Assembly: GCF_013409045.1 (NCBI RefSeq)
Contig: NZ_JACCBT010000001.1
Location: 5,332,001 to 5,396,000 of the forward strand
Length of the DNA: 64,000 nucleotides
Reading direction: 5' to 3'
Origin: Actinomadura citrea
Lineage (GTDB): Bacteria > Actinomycetota > Actinomycetes > Streptosporangiales > Streptosporangiaceae
The translations under genes were made by a program, and so were the position numbers. The notes beneath the pieces were generated by a model that saw nothing but the letters and a program-made list of their open reading frames with translations, ran no database searches and had not been told where the DNA came from. Positions 50,691-59,716 of this stretch are shown here, piece by piece; position 1 is the stretch's first letter; every line of letters begins with the position of its first letter.

Positions 50691-51557
50691 ATGACAGCGA
50701 CGCGGCTCCGTGAACTGATGGACGACGACGTGGTCTTCGCCCCCGGCGTGTGGGACGGGCTGAGCGCGCGCCTGGCCGAGCAGGCCGGCTTCCCGGCCCT
50801 GTGCGCCTCCGGCTTCGCGATCTCCGCCGCACTCGGCCTGCCCGACGCGGAGCTGTACACGATGTCGGAGAACCTCGACGCGGTCCGGCGGATCATCGAG
50901 ACCAGTGACCTGCCGGTCATCGCCGACATCGACACCGGCTACGGCAACGCTGTGAACGCCGCGCGGACGGCCCGCCGGTTCGCCGCCGCGGGGGTGGCCG
51001 CGGTCTTCATGGAGGACCAGGAGTCACCGAAGCGCTGCCCGATCTGCGTCGGCGACCCGGTTCCGGTGATCTCCCTGGAGGAGGCCGCCGGGAAGATCCG
51101 TGCCGTCCGCGACGCGGTCGGCGACCGGCTGGTGGTGATCGCCCGGACGGACACCGCGGGCGAGGAGGCACTCGGCCGAGCGGAGGCCTACGCCGCCGCC
51201 GGGGCCGAGATGATCATGCCGGTCACCAAGACCTTCGCGGGCGTGGACGACTGGGCACGGTGCCGCGAGCGCGCCGGCGTCCCGCTGATGGCCACGCTCA
51301 CCGCGTCCACCTGGGTCGAACGGGACTTCACGCCCGAGGTGCTGCGCGAGGTCGGTGTGAGGCTCGCCCTGCTGCCCACGCAGATCCTGCTGTCGGCGAC
51401 GGGGGCGATGCGCGAGACGCTCCGGCGGCTGGAGTCCGGTGAGCCGCCCGCCGAGGTCAGCGCGGACGCGCTCCCCCACCACGACTTCGTCGATCTGATC
51501 GGCTTCGCCGACATCGAGAGGGCGCAGGAGAAGTACCTGCCCGTGGCCGGAGCCTGA
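50691..51557 (+). CDS. Isocitrate lyase/PEP mutase-family C-C lyase (dimethylmalate/methylisocitrate lyase-like)
   Basis: 288 residues. TIM-barrel family markers: GVWDGLSARLAEQAGFPALCASG at the start, ADIDTGYGN (D79, D81), MEDQ (E108, D109) and the catalytic-loop Cys116 in PKRCPICVGDP, where most lyases have KKCGH or KRCGH. Substrates of this group are 2-methylisocitrate, 2,3-dimethylmalate or oxaloacetate-like acids, cleaved to pyruvate (or similar) plus a second acid. ATG 50691 has GGAAAGG upstream. It is followed directly by two aconitase-type subunits; a lyase next to such a hydro-lyase is the arrangement of dimethylmalate and methylcitrate pathways. Confidence 0.85.
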   Translation: MTATRLRELMDDDVVFAPGVWDGLSARLAEQAGFPALCASGFAISAALGLPDAELYTMSENLDAVRRIIETSDLPVIADIDTGYGNAVNAARTARRFAAAGVAAVFMEDQESPKRCPICVGDPVPVISLEEAAGKIRAVRDAVGDRLVVIARTDTAGEEALGRAEAYAAAGAEMIMPVTKTFAGVDDWARCRERAGVPLMATLTASTWVERDFTPEVLREVGVRLALLPTQILLSATGAMRETLRRLESGEPPAEVSADALPHHDFVDLIGFADIERAQEKYLPVAGA

Positions 51558-51566
51558 GGGGGCACG

Positions 51567-52883
51567 ATGACGCGATTCGACGACGCCACCCGCACCGCGG
51601 CGACCGCGCGGACCGCCACGGCGCAGACCATCACCGAGAAGATCCTCGCCCGCGCGGCCGGGCTCGGCACCGCCCGCGCCGGGCAGAACCACGCCTTCCG
51701 GCCGGACTACATGGTGGCCTACGACTTCCCGGGCTACACCGACCTGATGTTCAAGCAGATGCACGACGACTTCGGCATCACCACGGTCGACGATCCCGAG
51801 CGCTACCTCATCTTCATCGACCACATGCTGTCCAACCGCGACGGGCGGGAACGGGAGGTGCACGACGTCACCCGCCGCTGGGGCGACTTCTACGGGATCA
51901 CCGTGCACGAGGGCCGCGGCATCGGTCACCAGGTGGCGGCCGAGATGGGCTACGCCCTGCCTGGAACGTTCCTCATCCATTTCGACGGCCACATCAGCGG
52001 CCTCGGCGCGTTCGGAGCCCTGGGCTGGGGCGTGCGCCGCGACCTGCTGGAGGCCTGGGTCAGCGGTCAGATCTTCCTGGACGTGCCCGCCTCGACGCGC
52101 TTCCACCTCACCGGCGCCTTCGCGCCCGGCGTCGACAACCGCGACCTCATCCACGAGATCATCTCCCGGGTCGGCGCGGACGGTTGCGCCCACCAGGTCA
52201 TGGAGTTCACCGGACCGGGCGCGGAGGCGATGAGCATCGGCCGCCGCCAGGGCCTGTGCGGGATGGCCATGTTCACGGGCGCGGTCTCCGCCATCTTCAA
52301 CCCCGACGACCTGGCGCTGGAGTACGCCCGGAGCGTCGCGCGCAAGGAGTTCGAGCCGCTGACCAGCGATCCGGACGCGTCCTACACCGCCACCCACCAC
52401 ATCGACCTCGACGCGCTCCAGCCCCGGATCGTCCTGCCCGGGTCGGCGCGGGCCGCCAACACGCTCGGTGTCGAGGACGCCGCGGGCACGCCCATCACGC
52501 GGGCGTTCATCGGCTCCTGCGCCAGCGGCCGCATCGAGGACATCAGGGCCGCCGCCCAGATCCTGCGCGGCCGCCGCGTCGCGCCCGGCGTGCGCCTCAA
52601 CGTCGTGCCGACGTCAGAGGTCATCCACCGGCAGGCCGAGGAGGAGGGGCTGCTGGACGTGCTGCGCGAGGCCGGCGCGGACGTGGCCATCTCCAGTTGC
52701 GACTTCTGCTTCGGCTACGCCAAGCCGCTCCAGGAGGGCGAGAACTGCATCTCCACGGGCGTGCTGAACATCTCCGGGCGCATGGGCAGTCCCGGCGCCG
52801 ACATCTACATGGGTTCGGCCTACACCGTCGCGGCCAGCGCCGTCGCCGGGCGGATCACCGACCCGCGGGAGGTGATGGCGTGA
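51567..52883 (+). CDS. Aconitase-superfamily hydro-lyase, large subunit (LeuC/DmdA-like)
   Basis: 438 residues, about the size of LeuC-type subunits. The three cluster Cys are in GSCASGR and CDFC (SSCDFCFGYAKPL), followed by GENCISTGVLNISGRMGSPGADIYMGS, the family's closing motif. VHEGRGIGHQVAAEMGYALPG and DGHISGLGAFGALGWG match the substrate region. It would carry a [4Fe-4S] cluster and add or remove water on a dicarboxylic acid. The assignment to dimethylmaleate hydration rests on the adjacent lyase and small subunit; isopropylmalate isomerase is less likely here. GGGGCACG precedes the ATG; the stop overlaps the next start (TGATG). Confidence 0.86.
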   Translation: MTRFDDATRTAATARTATAQTITEKILARAAGLGTARAGQNHAFRPDYMVAYDFPGYTDLMFKQMHDDFGITTVDDPERYLIFIDHMLSNRDGREREVHDVTRRWGDFYGITVHEGRGIGHQVAAEMGYALPGTFLIHFDGHISGLGAFGALGWGVRRDLLEAWVSGQIFLDVPASTRFHLTGAFAPGVDNRDLIHEIISRVGADGCAHQVMEFTGPGAEAMSIGRRQGLCGMAMFTGAVSAIFNPDDLALEYARSVARKEFEPLTSDPDASYTATHHIDLDALQPRIVLPGSARAANTLGVEDAAGTPITRAFIGSCASGRIEDIRAAAQILRGRRVAPGVRLNVVPTSEVIHRQAEEEGLLDVLREAGADVAISSCDFCFGYAKPLQEGENCISTGVLNISGRMGSPGADIYMGSAYTVAASAVAGRITDPREVMA

Positions 52884-53422
52884 TGGCCGCCGGGGCCCCG
52901 GTCCTGCCCGACGTCCTGCGCGGACGCGTCGCCTGGGTGTTCGGCGACGACTTCGACGTCGACCTGATCGTCGGTGTGGAGAACATCAAGTACTACGACC
53001 CGGACAAGCTGCGCGCCGTCTGCATGCGGTCGTTCGACCCGGAGTTCGTCGACAGGGTGCGGCCCGGCGACGTGGTGGTGGGCGGACGCAACTTCGGCTA
53101 CGGGCATCCGCACTACCCGCCGCTGGTCGCCCTGCGTAACGCGGGCATCAGCGCCGTGGTCGCCGAGTCCTTCTCCCCCGGGTTCTGGCGCGGCGAAACC
53201 TACAACGGGATGCCGCTGGTGACCGTCCCGGGCATCGTCGCGGCGGTGCGTCGCTTCGACGCCGTCGAGGTGGACTGGCGCAAGGCCACGGTGCGACTCG
53301 CGGACGGCACCGTACTGGCCGGCTCCCCGCCGAGCGACCGCGTCGTCAAGGTCCTGGAGGCCGGCGGCAGCCTCAACCTGCTGCTGCGCGAACACGGCCG
53401 GCCGGCCCCGGCGGAGCGCTGA
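52883..53422 (+). CDS. Aconitase-superfamily hydro-lyase, small subunit (LeuD/DmdB-like)
   Basis: A 179-residue swivel-domain subunit: GRVAWVFGDDFDVDLIVGVENIKYY, DVVVGGRNFGYGHPHYPPLVALRNAGISAVVAESF (the LeuD 'GxNFGxGSSRE' site, with GHPHYP in place of SSREHAP), and YNGMPLVTVPG. The changed active-site loop points to a substrate other than isopropylmalate. ATG 52883 shares a base with the large-subunit stop; an in-frame GTG three bases earlier is an alternative. Confidence 0.86.
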   Translation: MAAGAPVLPDVLRGRVAWVFGDDFDVDLIVGVENIKYYDPDKLRAVCMRSFDPEFVDRVRPGDVVVGGRNFGYGHPHYPPLVALRNAGISAVVAESFSPGFWRGETYNGMPLVTVPGIVAAVRRFDAVEVDWRKATVRLADGTVLAGSPPSDRVVKVLEAGGSLNLLLREHGRPAPAER

Positions 53423-53423
53423 C

Positions 53424-55145
53424 ATGCGGGGACGCCATGTCGACACCGGGCACGGCCAGATCCGGGTCTGGACCACCGACGACCGTCCGGGCGTCCTGGT
53501 ACTGCCGGGGATCCGCTGGTCGGGCAGGCCCCTGGCGGAGGAGATCGCGCTCGGCGCCCCGGAACTCCCGGTGGCGGTGGCCGACCTGCCGGGTGTGGCG
53601 GGATCCGCTCCGGGAGCCGCGGCCGGCGTCGGCCCGGCGGCCGACGCGCTCGCGCAGGTCGCCGGGGCCCTGGGCGTGCACGCCATCGTCGGGCTGGACA
53701 TGAGCTGCGACCTGGCCGCGGCCGTCGCCGGACGCGTCCCGCACTGCGGGGAACTGGTCCAGGTGGACCCGGGCTACCTCGCGGCGGCGCGGGAGATGCC
53801 GCCGCCCGACCTCACGCCGCGGGCCGACGGGACCCACCTGTCGCGGCTGTGGCAGATGGTGCGGAACTCCCACCTGTTCCCGCCGTTCTCGACGCGCAGG
53901 GCGGTGCCGGGCCGGGCCGAAGCGCCCAGTGCGGCCGCGCTCGACCGGACCGTCGTCGCGTTCGCGGAACACCCGGAGGCCTTCACCGCTCTGTGGCAGA
54001 CGTGGTGCCGTGCAGGTGAGGACCCGTTCGCGGGCACCCGTCCGGCCGCCGTCGTGGTCAACTCCGAGGACACCGGCCCGACGCCCGTCGTCCGGTGGAC
54101 CGGCAGGCTTTCCAGGGCTCACGGCCACCCGGCGCCCGTCCAGGCGCCGGCCGGTCCGCCCTCCGCACCTGCGCACGACCGCGCCCGGCGGTCGCTGCCG
54201 CTGGCGGTGGAGCCGTCGCCCGCGACGGCATCATCGTGCGCGGCGGCCTCGTGCGCAACGGCTCCGTCAGGTCCGGCCATCGTCCGGGGAACGGCGATCC
54301 GCCGCGACTTCCTGGACACATCAGCGGGCCAGGTCCATGTGCGCGTCGCCGGAGACCCCGAGGCGCCACCCCTGATCGCGCTTCATTCGGCGCCCGGATC
54401 CGCGCGGCTCCTCGAACCGCTGATGCGCGGGCTGGCGCCGGACTTCCACGTCATCGCGCCGGACTACCCGGGCAACGGCGAGTCGGACAAGCCCTGGCGC
54501 GACGGGGTCGACATCGGACGGCTCGCCGACGCGATGGCGGAGGTCGCCGAGCGGCGGGCGGACGGCCCGGTGCACCTGTGGGGCACCCACACCGGCGCGG
54601 TCATCGCGCTCGAACTGTGCGTGCGCCGCCCCGACCTGGTACGGCGCGCCGTCCTTGAGGCACCGCCCCTGCTGCCGGCGGAGTTCACCTCCGACATCCT
54701 CGAGAACTACCTCCCGCCCCTCCGGGCGGACCGGTTCGGTTCCCACCTCGTGCGGGCGTGGGGCATGCGGCACGACATGTTCCTGTTCTGGCCGTGGTAC
54801 CGGGACCGCACCGCCGCCGACCGTCCGCTGCGGGTCCCGCGCGCCCGCGAACTGCACGACTGGACCGTGGGCCTGCTCCAGAGCGGCCCGACCTACCACC
54901 TCAGCTACGCGGCGGCCTTCCGTTACCCCACCCGGGACCGGCTGCCGGAGCTCACGGTGCCAGCGCTCATCTGCGCCGGCCCCGACGACATGCTGGCCGA
55001 CAACCTCCCGGCCCTGCGCTCCGCGGCACCGGACGGCGTCACCCTCGCCTCCACACCCGCGACCTGCTGGTACCCCGACCAGGATCCCGCGGCCGTCGCG
55101 GAGACCGTCCGGCTCTACCGGGACTTCCTCACCGCCGTCCCCTGA
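53424..55145 (+). CDS. Tandem alpha/beta-hydrolase protein; N-domain degenerate, C-domain with His at the nucleophile position
   Basis: 573 residues. The N-terminal domain (about 1-230) keeps the fold (VLVLPGIRWSGRP) but its elbow reads GLDMS (90-94) without a GxSxG. An Ala/Pro linker (about 235-290) joins it to a second hydrolase domain with LIALHSAPGSARLL, APDYPGNGESDKP and the elbow GTHTG (387-391), placing His389 where Ser is normal. Asp is in CAGPDDML. This could be a C-C-bond hydrolase or a lyase-like enzyme rather than an esterase. Starts one base after the small-subunit stop. The fusion looks intact, with no frameshift. Confidence 0.83.
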   Translation: MRGRHVDTGHGQIRVWTTDDRPGVLVLPGIRWSGRPLAEEIALGAPELPVAVADLPGVAGSAPGAAAGVGPAADALAQVAGALGVHAIVGLDMSCDLAAAVAGRVPHCGELVQVDPGYLAAAREMPPPDLTPRADGTHLSRLWQMVRNSHLFPPFSTRRAVPGRAEAPSAAALDRTVVAFAEHPEAFTALWQTWCRAGEDPFAGTRPAAVVVNSEDTGPTPVVRWTGRLSRAHGHPAPVQAPAGPPSAPAHDRARRSLPLAVEPSPATASSCAAASCATAPSGPAIVRGTAIRRDFLDTSAGQVHVRVAGDPEAPPLIALHSAPGSARLLEPLMRGLAPDFHVIAPDYPGNGESDKPWRDGVDIGRLADAMAEVAERRADGPVHLWGTHTGAVIALELCVRRPDLVRRAVLEAPPLLPAEFTSDILENYLPPLRADRFGSHLVRAWGMRHDMFLFWPWYRDRTAADRPLRVPRARELHDWTVGLLQSGPTYHLSYAAAFRYPTRDRLPELTVPALICAGPDDMLADNLPALRSAAPDGVTLASTPATCWYPDQDPAAVAETVRLYRDFLTAVP

Positions 55146-55230
55146 CGGCGGCCCCGTCGCCTCCATCCATCCCATGACCAGCGCTTCTTTCCCAGCCCCG
55201 CCTTCTCGGCGGCCCTTCTGAGGAGACCCC

Positions 55231-56406
55231 ATGACACGACCCATTGCCCGCCGACGGCGGCTGGCCGCGTTCGCCGTCGCCGCGGCCGCCGCCCTGCCGG
55301 CCGCGGCGTGCAACGGCGGAACGCAGAGCGGCGAGATCAAGATCGGGTTCATCACGGCGAACACCGGGCCCGTCGCTTTCGCCGGCCAGACGTTCGGCAA
55401 CGGCACCCAGCTCGCGATCGACCAGCTGAACCGGGAGGGCTACCTCGGCGGTGGACGCAAGATCAAGCTGGTGCGGAAGGAGGGGGCCGAGTCCCCGGCG
55501 CGGGCCGTCGAGCAGGCGAAGCAGCTCGCGGGCGACCAGGGCGTCGTGGGAGCGATCTGCTGCATCCTGTCGCCGGTGGCGGGCGCGGTGAAGCCCATCA
55601 CCACGGCCGCCAAGCTGCCGCTCGACATCTACGGCGCCACCGACCTCGGCCTGGAGGACCCGCCGTACGTGGTCCGCACCGCGACCCTTCCGCAGGACGC
55701 CAACAAGAGCCTCGCGCAGAAGGTGGCCCAGCAGGCCAAGCCCGCGTCGGTCGCCTACGCGGTCACCCAGGACAACTCCGGCTGGGTCTCCCAGTTGAAG
55801 AGCTTTCAGCAGGGCTTCGCCGGCACCGCCGTCCGGGACCTCGGGACGGTCAACACCCTCGCCGCCCAGACCGACTTCAGTGGCGCGGCGGGCCAGCTCA
55901 TGGCCAAGAACCCCGAGGCCATCGTCATCGCCGCGCTGCAGCAGTCGTCCATCTCCCTGATCAAGGCACTGCGCAGCCGCGGCTACAAGGGGCTGATCGT
56001 GTCGGCCGAGACGATCGGCAGCCCCGGGGCGTTCAAGGCCGCGGGCAGGACGCTGGCGGACGTTCCTTTCCCGGTGTACTTCTTCAGCGGGAAGGCCAGC
56101 GCCCAGGGCCAGAAGTTCGCTCAGACCTACAAGGCCAAGTACGGGACGGATCCCGATGACTACGCCGCCCAGGGCTACATGGCCGCGTACATGATGGCCA
56201 CGGCCGTGAAGGATTCGGGCAAGGACGTCACGCGAGAAAGCGTGGCCAAGGCGCTGTCGGACATCAAGAAGCTCGACGGCACCATCTACGGCACGGTGCA
56301 GTTCCAGCAGGGCCAGCTTCACGCGCCCAGCAGCATCGTCCACATCACCTGGACCGCGGACGGCCGCCAGACCGAATGGGCGCCGTCCGGCCCGGCCGCA
56401 TCCTGA
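55231..56406 (+). CDS. LIV-type ABC importer substrate-binding lipoprotein
   Basis: A 391-residue periplasmic-binding fold type I protein. The signal peptide AAFAVAAAAALPAAAC ends in a lipobox-like AAAC. The mature start IKIGFITANTGPVAFAGQTFGNGTQLAIDQLNREGYLGG is diagnostic for the LivJ/LivK family, as are DYAAQGYMAAYMMATAV and GTVQFQQGQLHAP. Besides branched amino acids, the family carries aromatic and aliphatic acids. It is the first gene of a five-gene importer set that ends with an acyl-CoA ligase. Confidence 0.93.
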   Translation: MTRPIARRRRLAAFAVAAAAALPAAACNGGTQSGEIKIGFITANTGPVAFAGQTFGNGTQLAIDQLNREGYLGGGRKIKLVRKEGAESPARAVEQAKQLAGDQGVVGAICCILSPVAGAVKPITTAAKLPLDIYGATDLGLEDPPYVVRTATLPQDANKSLAQKVAQQAKPASVAYAVTQDNSGWVSQLKSFQQGFAGTAVRDLGTVNTLAAQTDFSGAAGQLMAKNPEAIVIAALQQSSISLIKALRSRGYKGLIVSAETIGSPGAFKAAGRTLADVPFPVYFFSGKASAQGQKFAQTYKAKYGTDPDDYAAQGYMAAYMMATAVKDSGKDVTRESVAKALSDIKKLDGTIYGTVQFQQGQLHAPSSIVHITWTADGRQTEWAPSGPAAS

Positions 56407-56425
56407 GAGCCGGGTGAGCTGAGCC

Positions 56426-57310
56426 ATGCTGTTCCTCCAGCAACTCGTCAACGGAATCGCGCTGGGCGCCGTGTACGCGCTGTTCGCGGTGGGTTTCGGG
56501 GTCGTGTTCTCAACGATGCGGATCCTGAACCTCGCGCAGGGCGTCTACGCCACCTGGGGCGCGCTCGTCGCCTACTGGGCGGTCGCGAACGCCGGCCTGC
56601 CGTTCGCCGCGGCCTGCCTGATCGGCACCGCGACGGGGGCGCTGACGGCGGTGGTGGTCGACCAGGTCGCCTTCCAGCCGCTTCGCTCGCGCGGCGGCGA
56701 GCAACTGCTCGGCACGATCATCACCAGCGTGGCGCTGTGGATCGCGCTGCGCGAGGTCGCCAGCCTGGCCACCGGCGCCGCGCCGCTCGGCTTCCCGCCG
56801 GGCACGGTCCCGGACGGCCTGCTGCACGTCGGCGGCGTCCGGGTGCTGACCACGCAGATCATCGCGGTCGTCTGCGCGGTGGCGGTGACCACGATGATCC
56901 ATCTCCTGCTCCGGCGCACCAGGCTGGGCACGGCCATCCGCGCGGTCGGGCACGACCGCGGCGCCGCCATGCTCGGCGGCGTGAACCCGCGCGCGGCCAT
57001 CCTCACCGCGGCGGCGCTGGCCGGGGCCGCGACCGGGCTGGCCGGGGTGCTCTACGCCGACAACCAGACCTTCACCTTCGGGCTGGGCGACGGCCTGCTC
57101 CTGCAGGGCTTCGCGGCGGTCGTCCTCGGCGGCATGGGCGATGTGCGCGGCGCCGCGTTCGGCGGATTCATGATCGGCATCGTCCAGGTGCTGTCGGCCC
57201 AGTACATCTCCAACTCCTTCCAGGACGCGATCACGTTCGGTCTGCTGCTCGTCGTCCTGGTCGCACGGCCGCGCGGCCTGTTCCGGACCGTCGAACTCGG
57301 GAGGGCCTAG
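56426..57310 (+). CDS. livH: LIV-type ABC importer permease LivH
   Basis: A 294-residue integral membrane subunit: QQLVNGIALGAVYALFAVGFGVVFSTMRILNLAQG is the LivH N-terminal signature, and the later GLLLQGFAAVVLGGMGDVRGAAFGGFMIG is the conserved loop before the last helices. Eight or so hydrophobic segments. It starts 20 bases after the binding-protein stop. Confidence 0.93.
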   Translation: MLFLQQLVNGIALGAVYALFAVGFGVVFSTMRILNLAQGVYATWGALVAYWAVANAGLPFAAACLIGTATGALTAVVVDQVAFQPLRSRGGEQLLGTIITSVALWIALREVASLATGAAPLGFPPGTVPDGLLHVGGVRVLTTQIIAVVCAVAVTTMIHLLLRRTRLGTAIRAVGHDRGAAMLGGVNPRAAILTAAALAGAATGLAGVLYADNQTFTFGLGDGLLLQGFAAVVLGGMGDVRGAAFGGFMIGIVQVLSAQYISNSFQDAITFGLLLVVLVARPRGLFRTVELGRA

Positions 57311-57313
57311 CGC

Positions 57314-58201
57314 ATGGGAACGCAACTGACACTGCTGACCAGCGCCACGGAGTTCGCGCTCGCCGGCGCGCTGCTGGCGCTCAGCACGTACGTGACGCTG
57401 TGGGCCGGGCTGCTCAGCTTCGCCACCGTGAGCTTCGCCGCGGTCGGGGCCTTCGCCGCGACGCACCTGATGTCGTCCGCCGGACTCGGGCTGTGGCCCG
57501 CGCTGGCCGTCGGCGGGATCGGCGGCGGCCTGCTGGCCGCGGTGGCCGGGCTCCTGCTGATCCGGCTCGCGGAGCACTGGCTGGCCCTCGCCACGGTCGC
57601 GCTGATCCTGGTCACCCGGGTGATCGTGGTGAACCTGGGCGACCTGACAGGCGGCTCCATGGGTGAGGTGGTGCCGGTGGAGGTCCACCTGTGGCAGCTC
57701 GTGGTCGTCCTTGCGCTGGCATGCCTGTTCCTGGCCCGCCTCGCCCGGTCGCGGTTCGGGACCGCGGCGGTGGCGACCCGGGAGGACCCGACGGCCGCGG
57801 CCACCATGGGCGTCCGGGTGCGCCGGGTCCAGGTGGCCGCCTTCGTCATCAGCGGCTTCCTCGGCGGGGTCGCCGGCGTCCTCCAGGCAGGGCTGCTGCG
57901 CTACATCGACCCCGACACCTTCTACATCGACCTGGCCGTCACCGTCATCGCCTGCGTCGTCCTCGGCGGCGCCTACCACTGGTTCGGGTCGGTCATCGGC
58001 GCGGTCGTCTTCACCGGGCTGCCGGTGTACATCAACCAGTTCGTCGGCCAGGGCCAGTCGATCATCAACGGCGCCCTGCTGCTGATCATCATGATCTGGG
58101 TGCCGGGCGGGCTGGTGGACCCGCTGCGCTGGCGAAGGCTGCGGGAGCGGCGGCGTCCGGCGGCCCCGGTGTCGTCCGACCCGGTGGAGGTGGGAACGTG
58201 A
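57314..58201 (+). CDS. livM: LIV-type ABC importer permease LivM
   Basis: A 295-residue permease partner of LivH. GLLSFATVSFAAVGAFAATHLM near the N-terminus, RSRFGTAAVATREDPTAAATMGV as the cytoplasmic loop and YHWFGSVIGAVVFTGLPVY near the end are typical LivM segments. The C-terminal RRLRERRRPAAPVSSDP tail is cytoplasmic. Four-base overlap with livG. Confidence 0.92.
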   Translation: MGTQLTLLTSATEFALAGALLALSTYVTLWAGLLSFATVSFAAVGAFAATHLMSSAGLGLWPALAVGGIGGGLLAAVAGLLLIRLAEHWLALATVALILVTRVIVVNLGDLTGGSMGEVVPVEVHLWQLVVVLALACLFLARLARSRFGTAAVATREDPTAAATMGVRVRRVQVAAFVISGFLGGVAGVLQAGLLRYIDPDTFYIDLAVTVIACVVLGGAYHWFGSVIGAVVFTGLPVYINQFVGQGQSIINGALLLIIMIWVPGGLVDPLRWRRLRERRRPAAPVSSDPVEVGT

Positions 58202-58962
58202 CCGGCAACGCCGCTCTGGAAGTCGACGGGTTGGCCAAACGGTTCGGCGGGCTGAGCGTGCTGACCTCGGTCGGCCTCACCGTCCCCCGCGACACCGTCT
58301 TCGGGATAGCCGGGCCGAACGGCGCCGGGAAGACGACGCTGCTGAACATCGTCAGCGGCCTGATGCCCGCCGACGCCGGCTCCATCACGCTGTTCGGCGA
58401 CCCCTGCCACAACCTCCGGGCGGCCGCGCTCGCCCGGAAGGGCGTCGCCCGGACCTTCCAGAACATCCGGCTGCTGCGCGGCCTCACCGTCGTGGAACAG
58501 GTCCTGGCGGGCTCCTTCCGGCACCGGCGCGTGGACAGCGTGCGCGGCCTCGCCGGGACGCCGCGCGCCCGCGCCGAACTCCGCGACCTGCGGGAACGGT
58601 CACTCGACGTGCTCGCCTCCGTCGGCCTGCGTGACGCGGCCGACCGGCTCGCCGAGACCCTCCCCTACGGCGACCAGCGACGCCTGGAGATCGCGCGAGC
58701 CCTGGTCTCGCGCCCCCGGCTGCTCCTGCTGGACGAGCCGACCGCGGGTATGAACGCCGCCGACTGGGGCGGGATCGGAGAGCTGATCACGAGGCTGCGC
58801 GACGACGGCACCACGATCATCGTCGTCGAGCACAACATGCGACTCATCCAGACCGTCTGCGACCAGGTCGCCGTCCTGGCCTCAGGCGAGGTCATCGCCT
58901 GCGACGACCCCGCCGTGTGCCTGCACCGTCCAGAAGTCCGCAAGGCGTACTTCGGCAAATGA
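58198..58962 (+). CDS. livG: LIV-type ABC importer ATPase LivG
   Basis: A 254-residue ATPase: Walker A GPNGAGKT, Q-loop ARTFQNIRLLRGLTVVEQV (the LivG mark), signature LPYGDQRR, Walker B LLLLDEPTAGM and His in VVEHNM. GTG start overlapping livM by four bases. Confidence 0.93.
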   Translation: MTGNAALEVDGLAKRFGGLSVLTSVGLTVPRDTVFGIAGPNGAGKTTLLNIVSGLMPADAGSITLFGDPCHNLRAAALARKGVARTFQNIRLLRGLTVVEQVLAGSFRHRRVDSVRGLAGTPRARAELRDLRERSLDVLASVGLRDAADRLAETLPYGDQRRLEIARALVSRPRLLLLDEPTAGMNAADWGGIGELITRLRDDGTTIIVVEHNMRLIQTVCDQVAVLASGEVIACDDPAVCLHRPEVRKAYFGK

Positions 58963-58978
58963 GAGGAAGGGCCACACC

Positions 58979-59716
58979 ATGCTGACCGTCGAGTCGCTGG
59001 AGGTGACCTACGGTCCCATCCGCGCCGTCGCGGGTCTCGACATCAAGCTCGGCCGCGGCGCCGTCGCAGCCCTGATCGGCGCGAACGGCGCCGGGAAGTC
59101 GAGCACGATGGGCGCGATCGGCGGGCTGCTCCGGCCGTCGGGCGGGCGCGTCCTGTTCGACGGCGCGGACGTCACCGGGATGCCCGCCCACCGGGTCGCC
59201 CGACGGGGGATGGCGCTCGTTCCCGAAGGCCGGATGGTCGTCGGCTGCCTCAGCGTCCAGGAGAACCTGGACCTGTCGGCCTATGCGCGCGGGCGGCACC
59301 GCACCGCCCTCGTCGACGAGGTGTACGACCTGTTCCCGCGCCTGGCCGAACGCCGTTCCCAGACCGCCGCGCTGATGTCCGGCGGTGAACAGCAGATGCT
59401 GGCGATCGGCCGCGCCCTGATGACCGCCCCGTCCGTCCTGCTGCTGGACGAGCCGTCGATGGGCCTGTCCCCCGCCATGGTGGACACCGTCTTCTCGGCG
59501 ATCAGCGCGATCCGGGCCGCGGGCATGACCATGCTCCTGGTCGAGCAGAACGCCGCCCTCGCCTTCCCGATGGCCGACCACGTCTGCCTCCTCCAGCGGG
59601 GCGTGATCGTCGCCGAGGGCACGCCGGAGGAACTGGAGCGGACCCCGGACACCATCGCACGGCATCTGGGCATCGACGAGGAACCGCGTCCCGAGTCGAA
59701 GGGGGTGACCGCGTGA
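58979..59716 (+). CDS. livF: LIV-type ABC importer ATPase LivF
   Basis: A 245-residue ATPase: Walker A GANGAGKS, LVPEGRMVVGCLSVQENLDL (the LivF mark), signature MSGGEQQM, Walker B LLLDEPSMGLSPAMV and His position LVEQNA, with Gln as usual in LivF. GAGGAAGG precedes the ATG; the end overlaps the ligase gene by four bases. Confidence 0.93.
   Translation: MLTVESLEVTYGPIRAVAGLDIKLGRGAVAALIGANGAGKSSTMGAIGGLLRPSGGRVLFDGADVTGMPAHRVARRGMALVPEGRMVVGCLSVQENLDLSAYARGRHRTALVDEVYDLFPRLAERRSQTAALMSGGEQQMLAIGRALMTAPSVLLLDEPSMGLSPAMVDTVFSAISAIRAAGMTMLLVEQNAALAFPMADHVCLLQRGVIVAEGTPEELERTPDTIARHLGIDEEPRPESKGVTA

Noticed and set aside
51567..53422. Housekeeping leuC/leuD
   Set aside because: The small subunit lacks the SSREHA active-site loop and the genes lie with a lyase and catabolic functions, not with leuA/leuB.
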